From NCBI GenBank assembly GCA_016210055.1, contig JACQUZ010000011.1, forward strand, positions 1-64,000: 64,000 bases of DNA, in the 5' to 3' direction. The DNA comes from Deltaproteobacteria bacterium (lineage in GTDB: Bacteria; Myxococcota_A; Polyangia; Haliangiales; SHYZ01). Both the position numbers and the translations under genes were made by a program. Numbering within the stretch: the first letter of the stretch is position 1; each line of letters begins with the position of its first letter. Positions 1-8,715 of this stretch are shown here, in pieces. The notes below the pieces were generated by a model that was not told where the DNA came from, did no database searches, and worked only from the letters and a program-made list of their open reading frames with translations.

Positions 1-707
1 AACTGAATGAACTCCATGTTCCCGATCCGGGCGCCGACGCGATAGGCCATGGCCACTCCGTCTCCGGTCGCGACGTCTGGGTTCGTAGTGTAAAGGTAGA
101 CTTTCCCCGCCCCGCCCGAGGCGAGGACGGTCGAGCGCGCGATGACTGGCTTGACCTCGCCGGTCTTCTGGTCGAGGACATACGCGCCAAAGCAGGCGTC
201 GGGACCGCCATATTTTGCCATGGTGAGCAAGTCCACGGCCATGTGGTCTCGAAGGATGGAAATGCGATCGCCGCGATTGAGGACCGCCTTGAGAAGAGAC
301 CTCTCGATCTCGCGTCCCGTGGCGTCCTTGGCGTGGGCAACCCGGCGCGCGGAGTGGCCCCCTTCGCGGCCGAGGTCGAAATTCCCATCGGGTGTTCGCC
401 CGAACTGCGCGCCATGCTTCTCGACCAGCTCGAGAACGTGCTTGGGCCCACCGCGGACGCAAAGTTCGACGATGTCCGGATGACAGAGCCCATCGCCCGT
501 GCGGAGGGTGTCTTCCACGTGCTTGTCAAACGAATCGTCGGGCGAGAGGACCGCCGCAATCCCCCCCTGCGCGAAGCTCGTGTTCGAGTCGTCCGGAGCA
601 TGCTTTGTGACGAGCAAGACGGTGCCGTGCTCGCTCGCGTTGAGCGCGAAGTAGAGGCCGGCTAGCCCAGAACCGATGACCAGGAAGTCCGCTTCCAAGG
701 CTGACAT
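1..707 (-). CDS. nadB: L-aspartate oxidase (N-terminal part, cut by window edge)
   Basis: FAD-dependent oxidation of L-aspartate to iminoaspartate, the first step of de novo NAD synthesis. Translation of the minus strand from an ATG at 707 begins MSALEADFLVIGSGLAGLYF, a Rossmann FAD-binding GxGxAG motif near residues 12-17. It continues with the family hallmarks SFAQGGIAAV and REGGHSARRVAHAKDATGREI. About 235 codons are present. The reading frame runs off the left edge at ...GNMEFIQ, so the C-terminal half is outside the window. It is divergent from the transglycosylase gene at 760, with only about 50 bases between the starts. The family call is secure; nadB rather than a succinate dehydrogenase flavoprotein is supported by the REGGHS/TGREI motifs. 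Confidence 0.93.
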   Translation of the reverse strand, partial: MSALEADFLVIGSGLAGLYFALNASEHGTVLLVTKHAPDDSNTSFAQGGIAAVLSPDDSFDKHVEDTLRTGDGLCHPDIVELCVRGGPKHVLELVEKHGAQFGRTPDGNFDLGREGGHSARRVAHAKDATGREIERSLLKAVLNRGDRISILRDHMAVDLLTMAKYGGPDACFGAYVLDQKTGEVKPVIARSTVLASGGAGKVYLYTTNPDVATGDGVAMAYRVGARIGNMEFIQ

Positions 708-759
708 TGGGCGGAGACTACCGCGACGGCCTTGGGGTTGCTAGGATCGCTAGTGCGGG

Positions 760-1422
760 ATGCGGATTCCTCTGTTGTCATGGGCTACGGTGGCCGCCAC
801 CTTGATGCTCGCGAGTCACTGGGCGATCGCTCGGGCCGATGTGTACACGTACACGGATTCGAGCGGCGTGATTCATTTCACGAATCTGGAGCCCAAGGGG
901 AGTCACCGCAAGAAGTGGAAGAAGATCTACAGGATTGGGCCTGGCAAAGCGTCGGCCGTCCGCGGTGACTGCAAGAGGTGCGATCTCATCCCAGCGCGGG
1001 ACCGCTCACCGGATCGCTATACCCGCTACGACGCGCATGTCCTCGAGGCTGCCTCCCTTTACCAGATTCCCGAGGCACTCATTAGGGCGATCATCAAGGT
1101 CGAGTCCGACTATGACCCAAGAGTCGTGTCGTCGGCGGGTGCTCGGGGTCTCATGCAGCTCATGCCGTCGGTTTGCAAGGACATGCATGTGGAGAATGTT
1201 CACGAACCTAGGGACAACGTTCTCGGGGGGACTCGCCTGCTCCGGATTCTGGCGAATCGATTCAATGGGGACCTGGTTCTGACGATCGCCGCCTACCATG
1301 CGGGCGCGTCGGCGGTACGGAAGTACGGCGCGATTCCCCCCTATCAGACCACGCAGCTCTACGTGCGGATGGTGCTTAAGCAGTACTACAAGTTCAAGGA
1401 GATGATCGCGAAGCAGGGCTAG
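760..1422 (+). CDS. Secreted lytic transglycosylase (DUF4124 + SLT domain)
   Basis: Predicted periplasmic murein transglycosylase of 220 residues. Residues 1-26 form a signal peptide (MRIPLLSW..., cleavage near AIARA-DV). Residues 27-45 (VYTYTDSSGVIHFTN) match the short DUF4124 module often fused to transglycosylases. The SLT domain covers roughly residues 95-210: the catalytic Glu is E115 in IIKVESDYDP, followed by GARGLMQLMP, NVLGGTRLL and TIAAYHAGASAVRKYG. These are the standard E-S, GLMQ and AYNAG-like motifs. The ATG at 760 is the only start that keeps the signal peptide. It would trim or recycle peptidoglycan glycan strands; its physiological partner is not shown by the context. Confidence 0.9.
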   Translation: MRIPLLSWATVAATLMLASHWAIARADVYTYTDSSGVIHFTNLEPKGSHRKKWKKIYRIGPGKASAVRGDCKRCDLIPARDRSPDRYTRYDAHVLEAASLYQIPEALIRAIIKVESDYDPRVVSSAGARGLMQLMPSVCKDMHVENVHEPRDNVLGGTRLLRILANRFNGDLVLTIAAYHAGASAVRKYGAIPPYQTTQLYVRMVLKQYYKFKEMIAKQG

Positions 1423-1478
1423 AATGGTAAACCCTCGGCTTGACGCAGTGCTCGTTGGCCGCGTACCTTGAGAGCGCC

Positions 1479-2819
1479 GTGTCGGAAAAGGACTATCTTC
1501 AACACTTGGCTAGGGGCGGGGAGTTGTTGCGTGCTGAACGGATGGAGGAGGCGCGTGCGCAGTTCGACGCGGCGCTGGCCCTTAAGCCGAGCGACAGCAA
1601 GGTGCTCAACTTGCTGGGGCTCACGTCGTTTCGCCTCGGGGAGTACGGGAATGCGCTGGGCATCTACAACGATCTCGTGGTGCGCCAACCTGAGGACCCG
1701 GCGCTACGGCTCAACCTGGGGCTCGTGCACCTCAAGATGGGGGAAGTTGGAGAGGCGATTCGAGAGCTCACGCGAGCGCGAGAGCTCGACCCAAATCAGC
1801 TGCGGACTTTTGGGTACCTCGGGCTCGCTTACGCCCGGAATGGAGAATACGCGAGCGCACGCGAGGCTTTTCTCAAAGCTGGTCAGGAGGACCTGGCGCG
1901 TGAGATGGAGCAATACCTTGCACCTGCGCCGGAGGGATCTGCGGGCGATAACGGGGCAAGTAGCGGGGCCCAAGCGCGGGCCAGCGATGAGGACGAGGGA
2001 GTCCCCGTCGACGAGAGCCTCTCGGTGGGCTCCAGTGACATCCTCGAGGAGCGGCAGGACTCAAGCAGCCCGGCAAGGGACGGGATTGTCCAAGCAGCAG
2101 TGCGCGCTGCGAAGCTCTTGGATCCCGAGGAAGCGGTCGTCGGAGCAGGTGAAGGCCACTCGCTCCCCGTGACGGTGACGGCGTTCGCGACCTCTCGACT
2201 CATTCGTCCTGATGACGGCAACCTGCCGTTCGAGCTCGCGGCTGGTGGTACCCTTATCGTTCGCGTGCGTGGACGGGTTGTGACCCGGACCGAGGGGGTA
2301 CTCGCCTCCGGTGGTGCGCTTTCCTACGAACCGGCGGTCAAGCGAGTGCGCGGGCGAATGACCGAGGAGCCACTCGGGTCGGAAGCGAGACCGATGTTCT
2401 CTGTTTCTGGGGAAGGTCACTTGGTCGCTTCGCCGCGCGGAGGGCGATTCACGGCGCTCCAGCTCGTCGACGACATTTTGTACCTGCGCGAGGAGCACGT
2501 CTACGCTTTCGAGGAGCGGCTGCGCTGGGAAAACGGCGGAATCCCCGGTGCTGGAGGGCAGATTAATGTCCTCCAGTTCCGTGGCGAGGGGTTCGTTGCC
2601 CTCCGCACGCGCCGGTCGCCTTTGAGCATCAAGTTGTCCGAGGACCGAGTGCTCTATGTCGATGCCGACGTGCTCGTCGGCTGGATAGGACGGGTCGTGC
2701 CTCGTGTCGTCGCGGGGGCCACGAGTGGGGACTCGTCTGCGCCCTTTGTTGAATGCACTGGCGAAGGCGTGGTCCTGCTCGACGAGCCCGAACCGCCGGA
2801 GCAGGCGGAGGGGTTGTAG
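1479..2819 (+). CDS. TPR-repeat protein with C-terminal AIM24-like domain
   Basis: 446 residues if translation starts at the GTG at 1479 ([16 protein letters not shown]...); an in-frame TTG at 1440 would add 13 residues but looks worse. The N-terminal third holds about four tetratricopeptide repeats ([66 protein letters not shown]). After an acidic, Ser-rich linker comes a beta-rich domain from about residue 235 ([18 protein letters not shown] ... [13 protein letters not shown] ... [26 protein letters not shown] ... [13 protein letters not shown]) that resembles the AIM24/DUF124 fold. No enzymatic role is evident; TPRs suggest protein binding. Its stop overlaps the GTG start of pgsA (TAGTG), so the two are probably translated together. 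Confidence 0.8.
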   Translation: MSEKDYLQHLARGGELLRAERMEEARAQFDAALALKPSDSKVLNLLGLTSFRLGEYGNALGIYNDLVVRQPEDPALRLNLGLVHLKMGEVGEAIRELTRARELDPNQLRTFGYLGLAYARNGEYASAREAFLKAGQEDLAREMEQYLAPAPEGSAGDNGASSGAQARASDEDEGVPVDESLSVGSSDILEERQDSSSPARDGIVQAAVRAAKLLDPEEAVVGAGEGHSLPVTVTAFATSRLIRPDDGNLPFELAAGGTLIVRVRGRVVTRTEGVLASGGALSYEPAVKRVRGRMTEEPLGSEARPMFSVSGEGHLVASPRGGRFTALQLVDDILYLREEHVYAFEERLRWENGGIPGAGGQINVLQFRGEGFVALRTRRSPLSIKLSEDRVLYVDADVLVGWIGRVVPRVVAGATSGDSSAPFVECTGEGVVLLDEPEPPEQAEGL

Positions 2820-3544
2820 TGGTCGACAATCCGAGCAGCATCCAGGGTGCCGGTGACGCTGGCACCGATGATGTCCCCCCCGCCAAGCGGCGGCGTCGAA
2901 GACGCCGGGGGCGCGGGGCGGATCCAGCGCGCGTGCGGCGGCTTCGTCCCCTGAGCGAGGAGGTCACCCAGCTTCCCAACCTCCTCACCTTGGGGCGCAT
3001 CGCGACTCTGCCGCTGGTGCTCGCCTTCATCGATAACTACAGCCGCTTGCTTAGCTTCACGTCGGCCGTCATCTTCCTAGCGGGGGTCATCACCGATGTC
3101 CTCGACGGGTACTTAGCGCGTCGGCGCGGACAGGTGACGGTGCTTGGCCAGTTCCTCGATCCGCTGGCGGACAAGTTGTTCGTGCTGGGAGTGCTCGTAT
3201 TCCTGGTCGCGCGCGATCGCGTGGCGGAGTGGCTCGTTGTGGTGCTGATGTCGAGAGAGCTAGCCGTGACCGGGCTCCGATCGATTGCTTCGAGCTATGG
3301 TCTCGTGATTGCCGCTGGCGGGGGCGGGAAGGCGAAGACGGCGTTGCAAAGCGTTGGGTTGGTCTTCTTGCTGCTTCATTTTCCGTACAAGCTCATCTTC
3401 TTCGATTACGTGGTTGATTTTCACAACCTCGGCACGTACCTCCTGTACCTATCGCTCGTCATGTCGGTCTGGTCCTTCGGCGAGTACCTGCGCTTTTTTG
3501 TCCGTGCCGCAGAGGAGAAGGCCAAGCGGTCCAGGGAGCCATGA
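2819..3544 (+). CDS. pgsA: CDP-diacylglycerol-glycerol-3-phosphate 3-phosphatidyltransferase
   Basis: Integral membrane enzyme making phosphatidylglycerol phosphate, the committed step to PG and cardiolipin. The CDP-alcohol phosphotransferase signature D-x2-D-G-x2-A-R-x8-G-x3-D-x3-D is complete: [12 protein letters not shown], then [10 protein letters not shown]. Several hydrophobic helices follow. The chosen GTG at 2819 overlaps the upstream stop; it gives 241 residues with a very basic, Arg-rich N-terminal extension ([20 protein letters not shown]) before the conserved [12 protein letters not shown]. Earlier in-frame starts lie inside the upstream gene. The stop overlaps the ATG of pabB (ATGA). 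The basic tail is unusual in length and may interact with anionic lipid or nucleic acid; that is inference. Confidence 0.9.
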   Translation: MVDNPSSIQGAGDAGTDDVPPAKRRRRRRRGRGADPARVRRLRPLSEEVTQLPNLLTLGRIATLPLVLAFIDNYSRLLSFTSAVIFLAGVITDVLDGYLARRRGQVTVLGQFLDPLADKLFVLGVLVFLVARDRVAEWLVVVLMSRELAVTGLRSIASSYGLVIAAGGGGKAKTALQSVGLVFLLLHFPYKLIFFDYVVDFHNLGTYLLYLSLVMSVWSFGEYLRFFVRAAEEKAKRSREP

Positions 3545-4875
3545 TTCGGATACCGGGGCCCGATCTTTCTCCCATCGAAGCGGCTCGGAGGCTCGGAGGA
3601 AAGCCAGGACGCTTCCTCCTCGACAGTGCCAGCGACGCGGATGGGCTCGGGCGATGGGCGCTGGTATCCGCCGAGCCAGAGAGGGTCGAGCGTGCGAGGG
3701 TAAGGGGTGGCGAGGAAGACCTTCTTGGAGAGTTGGCTCGGGCTGAAGAGCGGGCGCTGCCCCTTGCTACCCAAGGTACTGGGCCCGTGCCCGTTGCGGT
3801 GGGGTATCTAGGCTATGACCTAGGGCGCAACGTCGTGGGGCAGGGGCCGCTCTTTCGCGCGGCGTCTTCAGCCGCGGTGGATGACCTGGGCCTCGACGAC
3901 GCGTGGTTCGGCTTTTACGGGGCGACCTGGCGCCATGACCGGCTCACAGGACGTGGTGAAGTCGTGGGCGTCGACGAGCGGGCGGCGTGGAAGCTTCGCA
4001 AGGCGCTCGACGAACCGTCGCCCGCCACGCGGATGCTCGAGGTAGGGCCACTCCTATCGGATCACGAGCCGTCACGTCATGTTGCGGCGATCGAGCGGGC
4101 GCTCGAGTACATTCGAGCCGGGGACATCTACCAGGTGAACCTCGCGCGCAGGTTGCGGGCGAGGATTCTCTCCCATGGGGATCCTCTTGCGGTTTACGAA
4201 CGGGTGACGGGCGACGCACCGGCGCCGTTCGGCGCGCTTTTGGAGTGCGAGGACATGACCATCGTGTCCAATTCTCCCGAGCTGTTTCTGTGCCGGCGAG
4301 CGGGATCGTCGGTGGTGGAGACTCGCCCCATCAAGGGAACCCGGGCCCGTGGGCGGGAGGCAGGTGTCGACGCGGTCCTTGCAGGAGAGCTCTCGCGTGA
4401 CGAAAAAGAGCGCGCGGAGCACCTGATGATCGTCGATCTCGAGCGTAATGACCTGGGCCGGGTTTGTCGCACGGGGAGCGTGCGCGTTGACGACTTCGCG
4501 CGTGTTGTCTCCTTGCCGACGGTGCACCACCTTGTATCTACGGTGTCGGGCGAGCTCCGTCCCGGAGTCGGTGTTGCCGACGTGCTGCGGGCGACATTTC
4601 CAGGCGGATCCATCACGGGCGCGCCCAAGCTGCGGGCAATGCAGGTGATTGACGAGTTGGAGCCGGTGACGCGCGGGGTATACACGGGAGCGATCGGGTA
4701 CGTCGGCGCAGGCGGGGAGGTGCAGCTTTCAATCGCGATTCGCACGGCCATCTTGGCGCGGGGTTCTCTGCACCTGCACGTCGGAGGTGGAATTGTCGCG
4801 GATTCGCGTCCCGAGCGAGAGCTCGAGGAGACCGAGGAGAAGGCGGCGGCGTTTCGGCGGGTGCTGTCGGGCTAA
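3541..4875 (+). CDS. pabB: Aminodeoxychorismate synthase component I
   Basis: 444 residues; converts chorismate plus ammonia (from a PabA-type amidotransferase) to 4-amino-4-deoxychorismate for folate. The chorismate-binding C-terminal half shows [55 protein letters not shown] and [11 protein letters not shown]. The GGSITGAPK and PIKGT forms fit PabB better than TrpE (which usually has AGT-SGAPK). The ATG at 3541 overlaps the pgsA stop by 4 nt, implying coupling. No pabA or pabC lies next to it, so the amidotransferase must come from elsewhere. It converges with the lipoprotein gene at 4872, stop codons overlapping by 4 nt. Confidence 0.9.
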   Translation: MIRIPGPDLSPIEAARRLGGKPGRFLLDSASDADGLGRWALVSAEPERVERARVRGGEEDLLGELARAEERALPLATQGTGPVPVAVGYLGYDLGRNVVGQGPLFRAASSAAVDDLGLDDAWFGFYGATWRHDRLTGRGEVVGVDERAAWKLRKALDEPSPATRMLEVGPLLSDHEPSRHVAAIERALEYIRAGDIYQVNLARRLRARILSHGDPLAVYERVTGDAPAPFGALLECEDMTIVSNSPELFLCRRAGSSVVETRPIKGTRARGREAGVDAVLAGELSRDEKERAEHLMIVDLERNDLGRVCRTGSVRVDDFARVVSLPTVHHLVSTVSGELRPGVGVADVLRATFPGGSITGAPKLRAMQVIDELEPVTRGVYTGAIGYVGAGGEVQLSIAIRTAILARGSLHLHVGGGIVADSRPERELEETEEKAAAFRRVLSG

Positions 4876-5657
4876 GGCGAGAGAGGCAACACCGCCGTCG
4901 TGACGAAGAGCGCGCTCTGCGCCGCCACGCTCGAGAAACGGCTCGTCTTGCCATCCTTGCTCACGGAGTACGCAATCGTCCCGGGCGTGAGGTTGAAATA
5001 GATGGCGGTCCCTCGAGGACCGGTCACCCCGGAAGGAGTGAATAGAAACGGGGTGGCCGTATCGTAGAACGGGACGAGGCCTTGCACGTCCGTAAGGGTG
5101 GCTCCCTGCACAGGGGCGCCATTTCGTTCGACGTGGACCACGAGCAATCCAGTGCCCGGCTGGATGGCGATGTTGCTTGTCTCCGTGAGGATTCGCAGGT
5201 CGCTCCTTCGCATGACCGGGATTTTCACGTTGATGGCGCCGCCCTGGCTGCCCAGGGACACCTGGGTGGCGCCGCCAAAGTAGACATCGTTGTCCACGTT
5301 GGTCGAAACCACCGGCTCCTTGGCGCCCGTCGGGACCTCGATGTCAAAGCGGCCGTCGGCGTCCACTTTGGCGGTCTTGAGCGCCCCAATGGCAACGATC
5401 AGCTTGGAGTTTTGTACCGGTTCACAGGGCCCGACCTTGGCGGGGTCCTCGACGCGGCAGATCTGGCCGCGGATGCGGCCTGCGGCCAGGCTATCGCCGC
5501 CATCGGGTCGCGCGTCCACCGCGGCGTCGATCCCGCGGGACGTGTCCACCGGGAACCCCGGGTTTCCTCCGGGGTAGTTCCCATGATCGTCGTGACACCC
5601 CATGACCAGGGCCCAGGCCGCCCAGACCACGAAGAGATGACGAGCTTTGCGCCACAT
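4872..5657 (-). CDS. Predicted lipoprotein with carboxypeptidase-regulatory-like domain
   Basis: 261 residues. The start MWRKARHLFVVWAAWALVMGC has a basic n-region, hydrophobic core and a lipobox (LVMGC, Cys at about residue 21). The mature part begins with a Gly/Asp/Pro-rich linker (HDDHGNYPGGNPGFP). It then holds two apparent beta-sandwich segments: VGPCEPVQNSKLIVAIGALKTAKVDADGRFDIEVPTG, which resembles the carboxypeptidase-regulatory/transthyretin-like pattern, and ILTETSNIAIQPGTGLLVVHVERNGAPVQGATLTDV. It reads towards pabB and lies 3 bases downstream of lgt in the same direction. Co-location with the lipoprotein-modifying enzyme is suggestive but not proof of a functional link. Exact function unknown. 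Confidence 0.75.
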   Translation of the reverse strand: MWRKARHLFVVWAAWALVMGCHDDHGNYPGGNPGFPVDTSRGIDAAVDARPDGGDSLAAGRIRGQICRVEDPAKVGPCEPVQNSKLIVAIGALKTAKVDADGRFDIEVPTGAKEPVVSTNVDNDVYFGGATQVSLGSQGGAINVKIPVMRRSDLRILTETSNIAIQPGTGLLVVHVERNGAPVQGATLTDVQGLVPFYDTATPFLFTPSGVTGPRGTAIYFNLTPGTIAYSVSKDGKTSRFSSVAAQSALFVTTAVLPLSP

Positions 5658-5660
5658 CGA

Positions 5661-6563
5661 CTAAAGGGTAGGCGCAAATGGCTTCCCAGCCAAGCGCCGC
5701 CTGGCAACCCAGAGGCAGATGCCTAGGGGAACGAGCAGGACTCCGATCCACTGCGACGTGGAAAGCCCCGCCACGCCGCCCCGCTCGTCAGCGCGAAGGA
5801 ACTCCAAGGAAAAGCGCAAGACCCCATACAGGGCCAGGAGTGCGCCGAAAAGCTCGCCATGGGCCCGCTTACGCGGACGAAGCACGAAGTAGAGGAACAT
5901 GAAAATCAGGAGCGCCCCGCCCGATTCATAGAGCTGCGTGGGATGCACGTCGTGATGTCCCGGGAAATCGACCGCCCAGGGGACGCTGGTTGTGGTGCCA
6001 TAACAGCAGCCGTTGAAGAAGCAACCGAGGCGGCCAAAGAACAGCCCCAGCGCGATCATGGGAGCCGTGAGATCGGCCACGCGATAGGTCCCGAGCTTTT
6101 TCTTGTGGGCGAACCACAGGCCGACGGGTGCGGCCGCTAGGAGCCCGCCGTAGAACGCCAACCCACCCTGCCAGAACTTGAAGGCGGCCAGGCAGTCCTT
6201 AGGGGGGTAGCACTTGCTGGTTTCCGTGTCGCAGAGGTAGTCGTAACCGCACTGGGCGTCGGTCGTGCAGAAAAGGACCTTGGCGTCGATTGCCGGTACC
6301 AGCTTCGGATTCACGCAGAGGTTTACGAAATCACGCAGGTGCCCGTCGGCGAGCACCGAGAGGAGCCGCGCGCCGAGCACGCCGAAGACCAGCATGAGAA
6401 GCGCGAGGTCCACGATGCGATCGCCATTGCGGCCAGCCAGGTCCTCCTCGCGGCGGCAAAGCCACGTGCTCACGATGAAGCCGACCATGATCATGGTCAT
6501 GTAGGCGGGGAATTCGACCTTTCCCAAGACGGGGAGCGTGAACTCGAAGAAGATCGGCTTCAA
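5661..6563 (-). CDS. lgt: Prolipoprotein diacylglyceryl transferase with Cys-rich insertion
   Basis: 300-residue inner-membrane enzyme that transfers diacylglycerol from phosphatidylglycerol to the lipobox Cys. Family motifs are present: FWQGGLAFYGGL, FGRLGCFFNGCCYG (the catalytic-region loop) and HPTQLYESGGALLIF, with about seven hydrophobic helices. It is odd in having roughly 35 extra residues between the second helix region and the FWQGGLAFYGG segment. They contain six cysteines (NLCVNPKL, then C-x5-C-x5-C-x6-C-x5-C around LFCTTDAQCGYDYLCD). That pattern looks like a small disulfide-stabilised extracytoplasmic module and is not part of the standard enzyme. It is divergent from the methyltransferase gene at 6610. 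With lspA at 8194 it places two of the three lipoprotein-maturation steps in this region. Confidence 0.92.
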   Translation of the reverse strand: MKPIFFEFTLPVLGKVEFPAYMTMIMVGFIVSTWLCRREEDLAGRNGDRIVDLALLMLVFGVLGARLLSVLADGHLRDFVNLCVNPKLVPAIDAKVLFCTTDAQCGYDYLCDTETSKCYPPKDCLAAFKFWQGGLAFYGGLLAAAPVGLWFAHKKKLGTYRVADLTAPMIALGLFFGRLGCFFNGCCYGTTTSVPWAVDFPGHHDVHPTQLYESGGALLIFMFLYFVLRPRKRAHGELFGALLALYGVLRFSLEFLRADERGGVAGLSTSQWIGVLLVPLGICLWVARRRLAGKPFAPTL

Positions 6564-6609
6564 GGCAGGTGGAGGTTAGCATGCGGAGCACCTGTGCTAG
6601 GTTGGCTGA

Positions 6610-7269
6610 GTGAACCATGCACTCATTTCGTCCAGCTCGTCCGCGCGTGAGGTGCAGGTTGCGCCCGAGCACTATGATTTCGAAACCTACGACGACCTCG
6701 AGCGCTGGAACTCCTATTGGTACCAAATCCGCAGCGCGATACGGCTCAAGCCCGAGACGGTGCTCGAGATTGGATCGGGCAGCGGCGTTTTCCGGTCGTA
6801 CCTGCGCAACGCGGGCATCGACGTCAAGTCAGCGGACATCGATGACTCACGCAAGCCCGATATCGTCTGCGACGTGTGCGACTTGGACGGCACGCTCCCG
6901 GAGGGAATGAAGTTTGACGTCGTGGCCGCATTTCAAGTGCTCGAGCACCTGCCGTTCCCGATGTTCGAAAAGTGCCTGGACGGGATCGCCCGCCGTGCCT
7001 CGCCTTACGCGTTGATCTCTTTGCCGGTGCACGGGATCCAACTTCGCCTGAGCTTTGGCCTCGGCGATCTCCACCTGGGTTTCGGCTGGAAAATGCGCAA
7101 GCCGTGGAAGTTCCGCCCCAATAAGGAGCACCACTGGGAGCTGGGCTGGGGCTATTCGGTCGGCAGAATCACGAGGATCATGTCGAGCCGCTTTGACGTG
7201 CTTGATCGCTTTTACGTGAAGGAGAATCCGTACCACTACCTTTGGGTGCTGAGGTCGAAAGTCGCTTGA
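6610..7269 (+). CDS. Class I SAM-dependent methyltransferase
   Basis: 219 residues starting at a GTG (6610). The Rossmann motif I is VLEIGSGSGVF (about residues 50-60), with an acidic end of strand 2 (VKSADIDD), motif around VCDVCDLDG, and the post-II segment FDVVAAFQVLEHLPFPMF. This is typical of Methyltransf_11/25 small-molecule or lipid/sugar methyltransferases. The substrate cannot be told from sequence. Its last 92 bases are antisense to the end of the glycosyltransferase gene that runs towards it, an unusually long convergent overlap. Both could act on a cell-surface glycan, but only proximity supports this. Confidence 0.82.
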   Translation: MNHALISSSSSAREVQVAPEHYDFETYDDLERWNSYWYQIRSAIRLKPETVLEIGSGSGVFRSYLRNAGIDVKSADIDDSRKPDIVCDVCDLDGTLPEGMKFDVVAAFQVLEHLPFPMFEKCLDGIARRASPYALISLPVHGIQLRLSFGLGDLHLGFGWKMRKPWKFRPNKEHHWELGWGYSVGRITRIMSSRFDVLDRFYVKENPYHYLWVLRSKVA

Positions 7270-8197
7270 GACACCGCATCACGTGACCTGGTACCCCTGG
7301 GATCAGCGAGAGGGTGCCCATGACTCGCTTGGCGATGGTGTCGTGGGCCTGCGAGTCGCCCCACATCCAGGCCACCGTCCAACCGTACACGGTGACCACG
7401 TAGAGCGGGTAGAGCCCGATGACACGGGCCGGGTGGTACCGGCCGATGATTCGATGCACGAAATCGAGCAGGCGCTCGAAGTACTCTCCGGCCGTCATGT
7501 ACCGCTTGTCCAGCCCCCCCTTGACGTTTCGCCCGCGCAGGACGACAGGGCGCGGGTCAAACGCAAAGTACTCGTCCTTCCGCTTGGAGCGCGCTGCGCG
7601 AAAGCCGAAGGAAGCCTCGTCCTCGATGCGCGTGTCCTCGTCCCAGCCGCCGAAGCGCTCCAGGGCGCTCCGCCGGATCGAGCCGTTCGTCCCGTGGACA
7701 GAGTCCACGGGGGCCTTGCGCCGGTCATGCCTTACGTACGTCCAGGGCATCTTTAGAAGGGGCGAGAACATCTGGCATCGGCGGTAGGCGAGCCATGGAA
7801 TGGCGGATGTATTCCTCTCTCCTGGGGAGTTCTTGTGCCTTCCCGTGATCCCGAGGCAACGGGGATCCTCGTAGGCCGCCGCGTGGGCGCTGATCCAATG
7901 TGGACCTTCGGGCAGGTCGTCATCGTCGATAAAGAGGAGAAGCTCACCACGAGCGGCAAAGGCGCCCACATTGCGTGCGCGAGCTCCTCCTAGGGGAGGA
8001 TGAGAAAGGAGCCGGACTCGCGGATCGCGCACAAGGACATCCAGGCGGGCGGCGTCTCTTGCGGCGACCTTCGTGCTCTGCTCGACGACCACGATTTCGA
8101 AGCTGGGGTGGTCTTGCGCCAAGAGGGCGGTCAGGAGCTCGCAGAGGGCCGGGATCCGGTTGTAGGACCGGACCACCACCGAGACGCGAGGCGTCAT
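7178..8197 (-). CDS. Family 2 glycosyltransferase
   Basis: 339 residues from the ATG at 8197 (MTPRVSVVVRSYNRIPAL). The longer open frame upstream is discarded because it overlaps lspA and lacks family similarity. GT-A features: the N-terminal SVVVRSYNR nucleotide-binding strand, VVVEQS, GGARARNVGAFAARGELLLFIDDDD (the DxD metal site), and ED in the later acceptor region (TRIEDEASFGF). A single hydrophobic helix lies near the C-terminus (VIGLYPLYVVTVYGWTVAW), so it may be membrane-anchored. Its ATG overlaps the lspA stop by 4 nt (ATGA), so it is probably the last gene of an ileS-lspA-glycosyltransferase operon. The sugar donor and acceptor are unknown. Confidence 0.85.
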   Translation of the reverse strand: MTPRVSVVVRSYNRIPALCELLTALLAQDHPSFEIVVVEQSTKVAARDAARLDVLVRDPRVRLLSHPPLGGARARNVGAFAARGELLLFIDDDDLPEGPHWISAHAAAYEDPRCLGITGRHKNSPGERNTSAIPWLAYRRCQMFSPLLKMPWTYVRHDRRKAPVDSVHGTNGSIRRSALERFGGWDEDTRIEDEASFGFRAARSKRKDEYFAFDPRPVVLRGRNVKGGLDKRYMTAGEYFERLLDFVHRIIGRYHPARVIGLYPLYVVTVYGWTVAWMWGDSQAHDTIAKRVMGTLSLIPGVPGHVMRCLKRLSTSAPKGSGTDSPSRKSDQARQSGST

Positions 8198-8715
8198 GAA
8201 GCCGATGACGTGGGCTGGGTGACCTTGGCCTTCTTCTGCTCCCTTCCAATGTCCAAGAACATGATTGCCACGCCCACGCAAAGGGCGGAGTCGGCGATGT
8301 TGAACGCAGGCCACTCGTGGACGTTGTACTTCCAGACGATGAAGTCCGTCACCTTGCCGGCGAAAATGCGGTCGATCACGTTGCCTACGGCACCGCCCGC
8401 GATGAGACCCAGGGCCGTCGTGACCCATTTCTGTGAGTCATGAGCCCGCCGCAAGATCATGATGATCGCGGCGAATGCGCCGATTCCTACCACGGATAGG
8501 AATACGCGGGCCCAGGGCGCCCAGTCAGGCCGGTTGAAGAGCCCGAATGCGCTGCCCGTGTTGAACGACAGGCGCATGATCCAATAGCCATCGATCACCG
8601 GGAAGCCGGCGTACCCGTACTTCGCGAGCGCAGCGCGCGCCCAGTACTTGGTGATCTGGTCCAACGCCAAGATCACGAAGCCAATCAAGATGAACAGCTT
8701 GTAGCGACGAGGCAT
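8194..8715 (-). CDS. lspA: Lipoprotein signal peptidase II
   Basis: 173-residue inner-membrane aspartyl protease that cleaves the signal peptide of diacylglyceryl-modified prolipoproteins. Four hydrophobic helices are evident. The conserved motifs are DQITKYWA (near residue 18), FNTGSAFGLF, GGAVGNVIDRIFAGKVTDFI (first catalytic Asp in the NVIDR-VTDF block) and FNIADSAL (second catalytic Asp). The ATG at 8715 overlaps the ileS stop by one base (TGATG); a TTG three bases earlier is also possible. The ileS-lspA order is a common bacterial arrangement. The stop overlaps the downstream glycosyltransferase start. Confidence 0.95.
   Translation of the reverse strand: MPRRYKLFILIGFVILALDQITKYWARAALAKYGYAGFPVIDGYWIMRLSFNTGSAFGLFNRPDWAPWARVFLSVVGIGAFAAIIMILRRAHDSQKWVTTALGLIAGGAVGNVIDRIFAGKVTDFIVWKYNVHEWPAFNIADSALCVGVAIMFLDIGREQKKAKVTQPTSSAS

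Noticed and set aside
728-742. GG-N10-GC match resembling a sigma54 site before the transglycosylase gene
   Set aside because: Only TTGC and GGC match and the leader would be 7 bases; chance matches of this quality are expected in GC-rich DNA.
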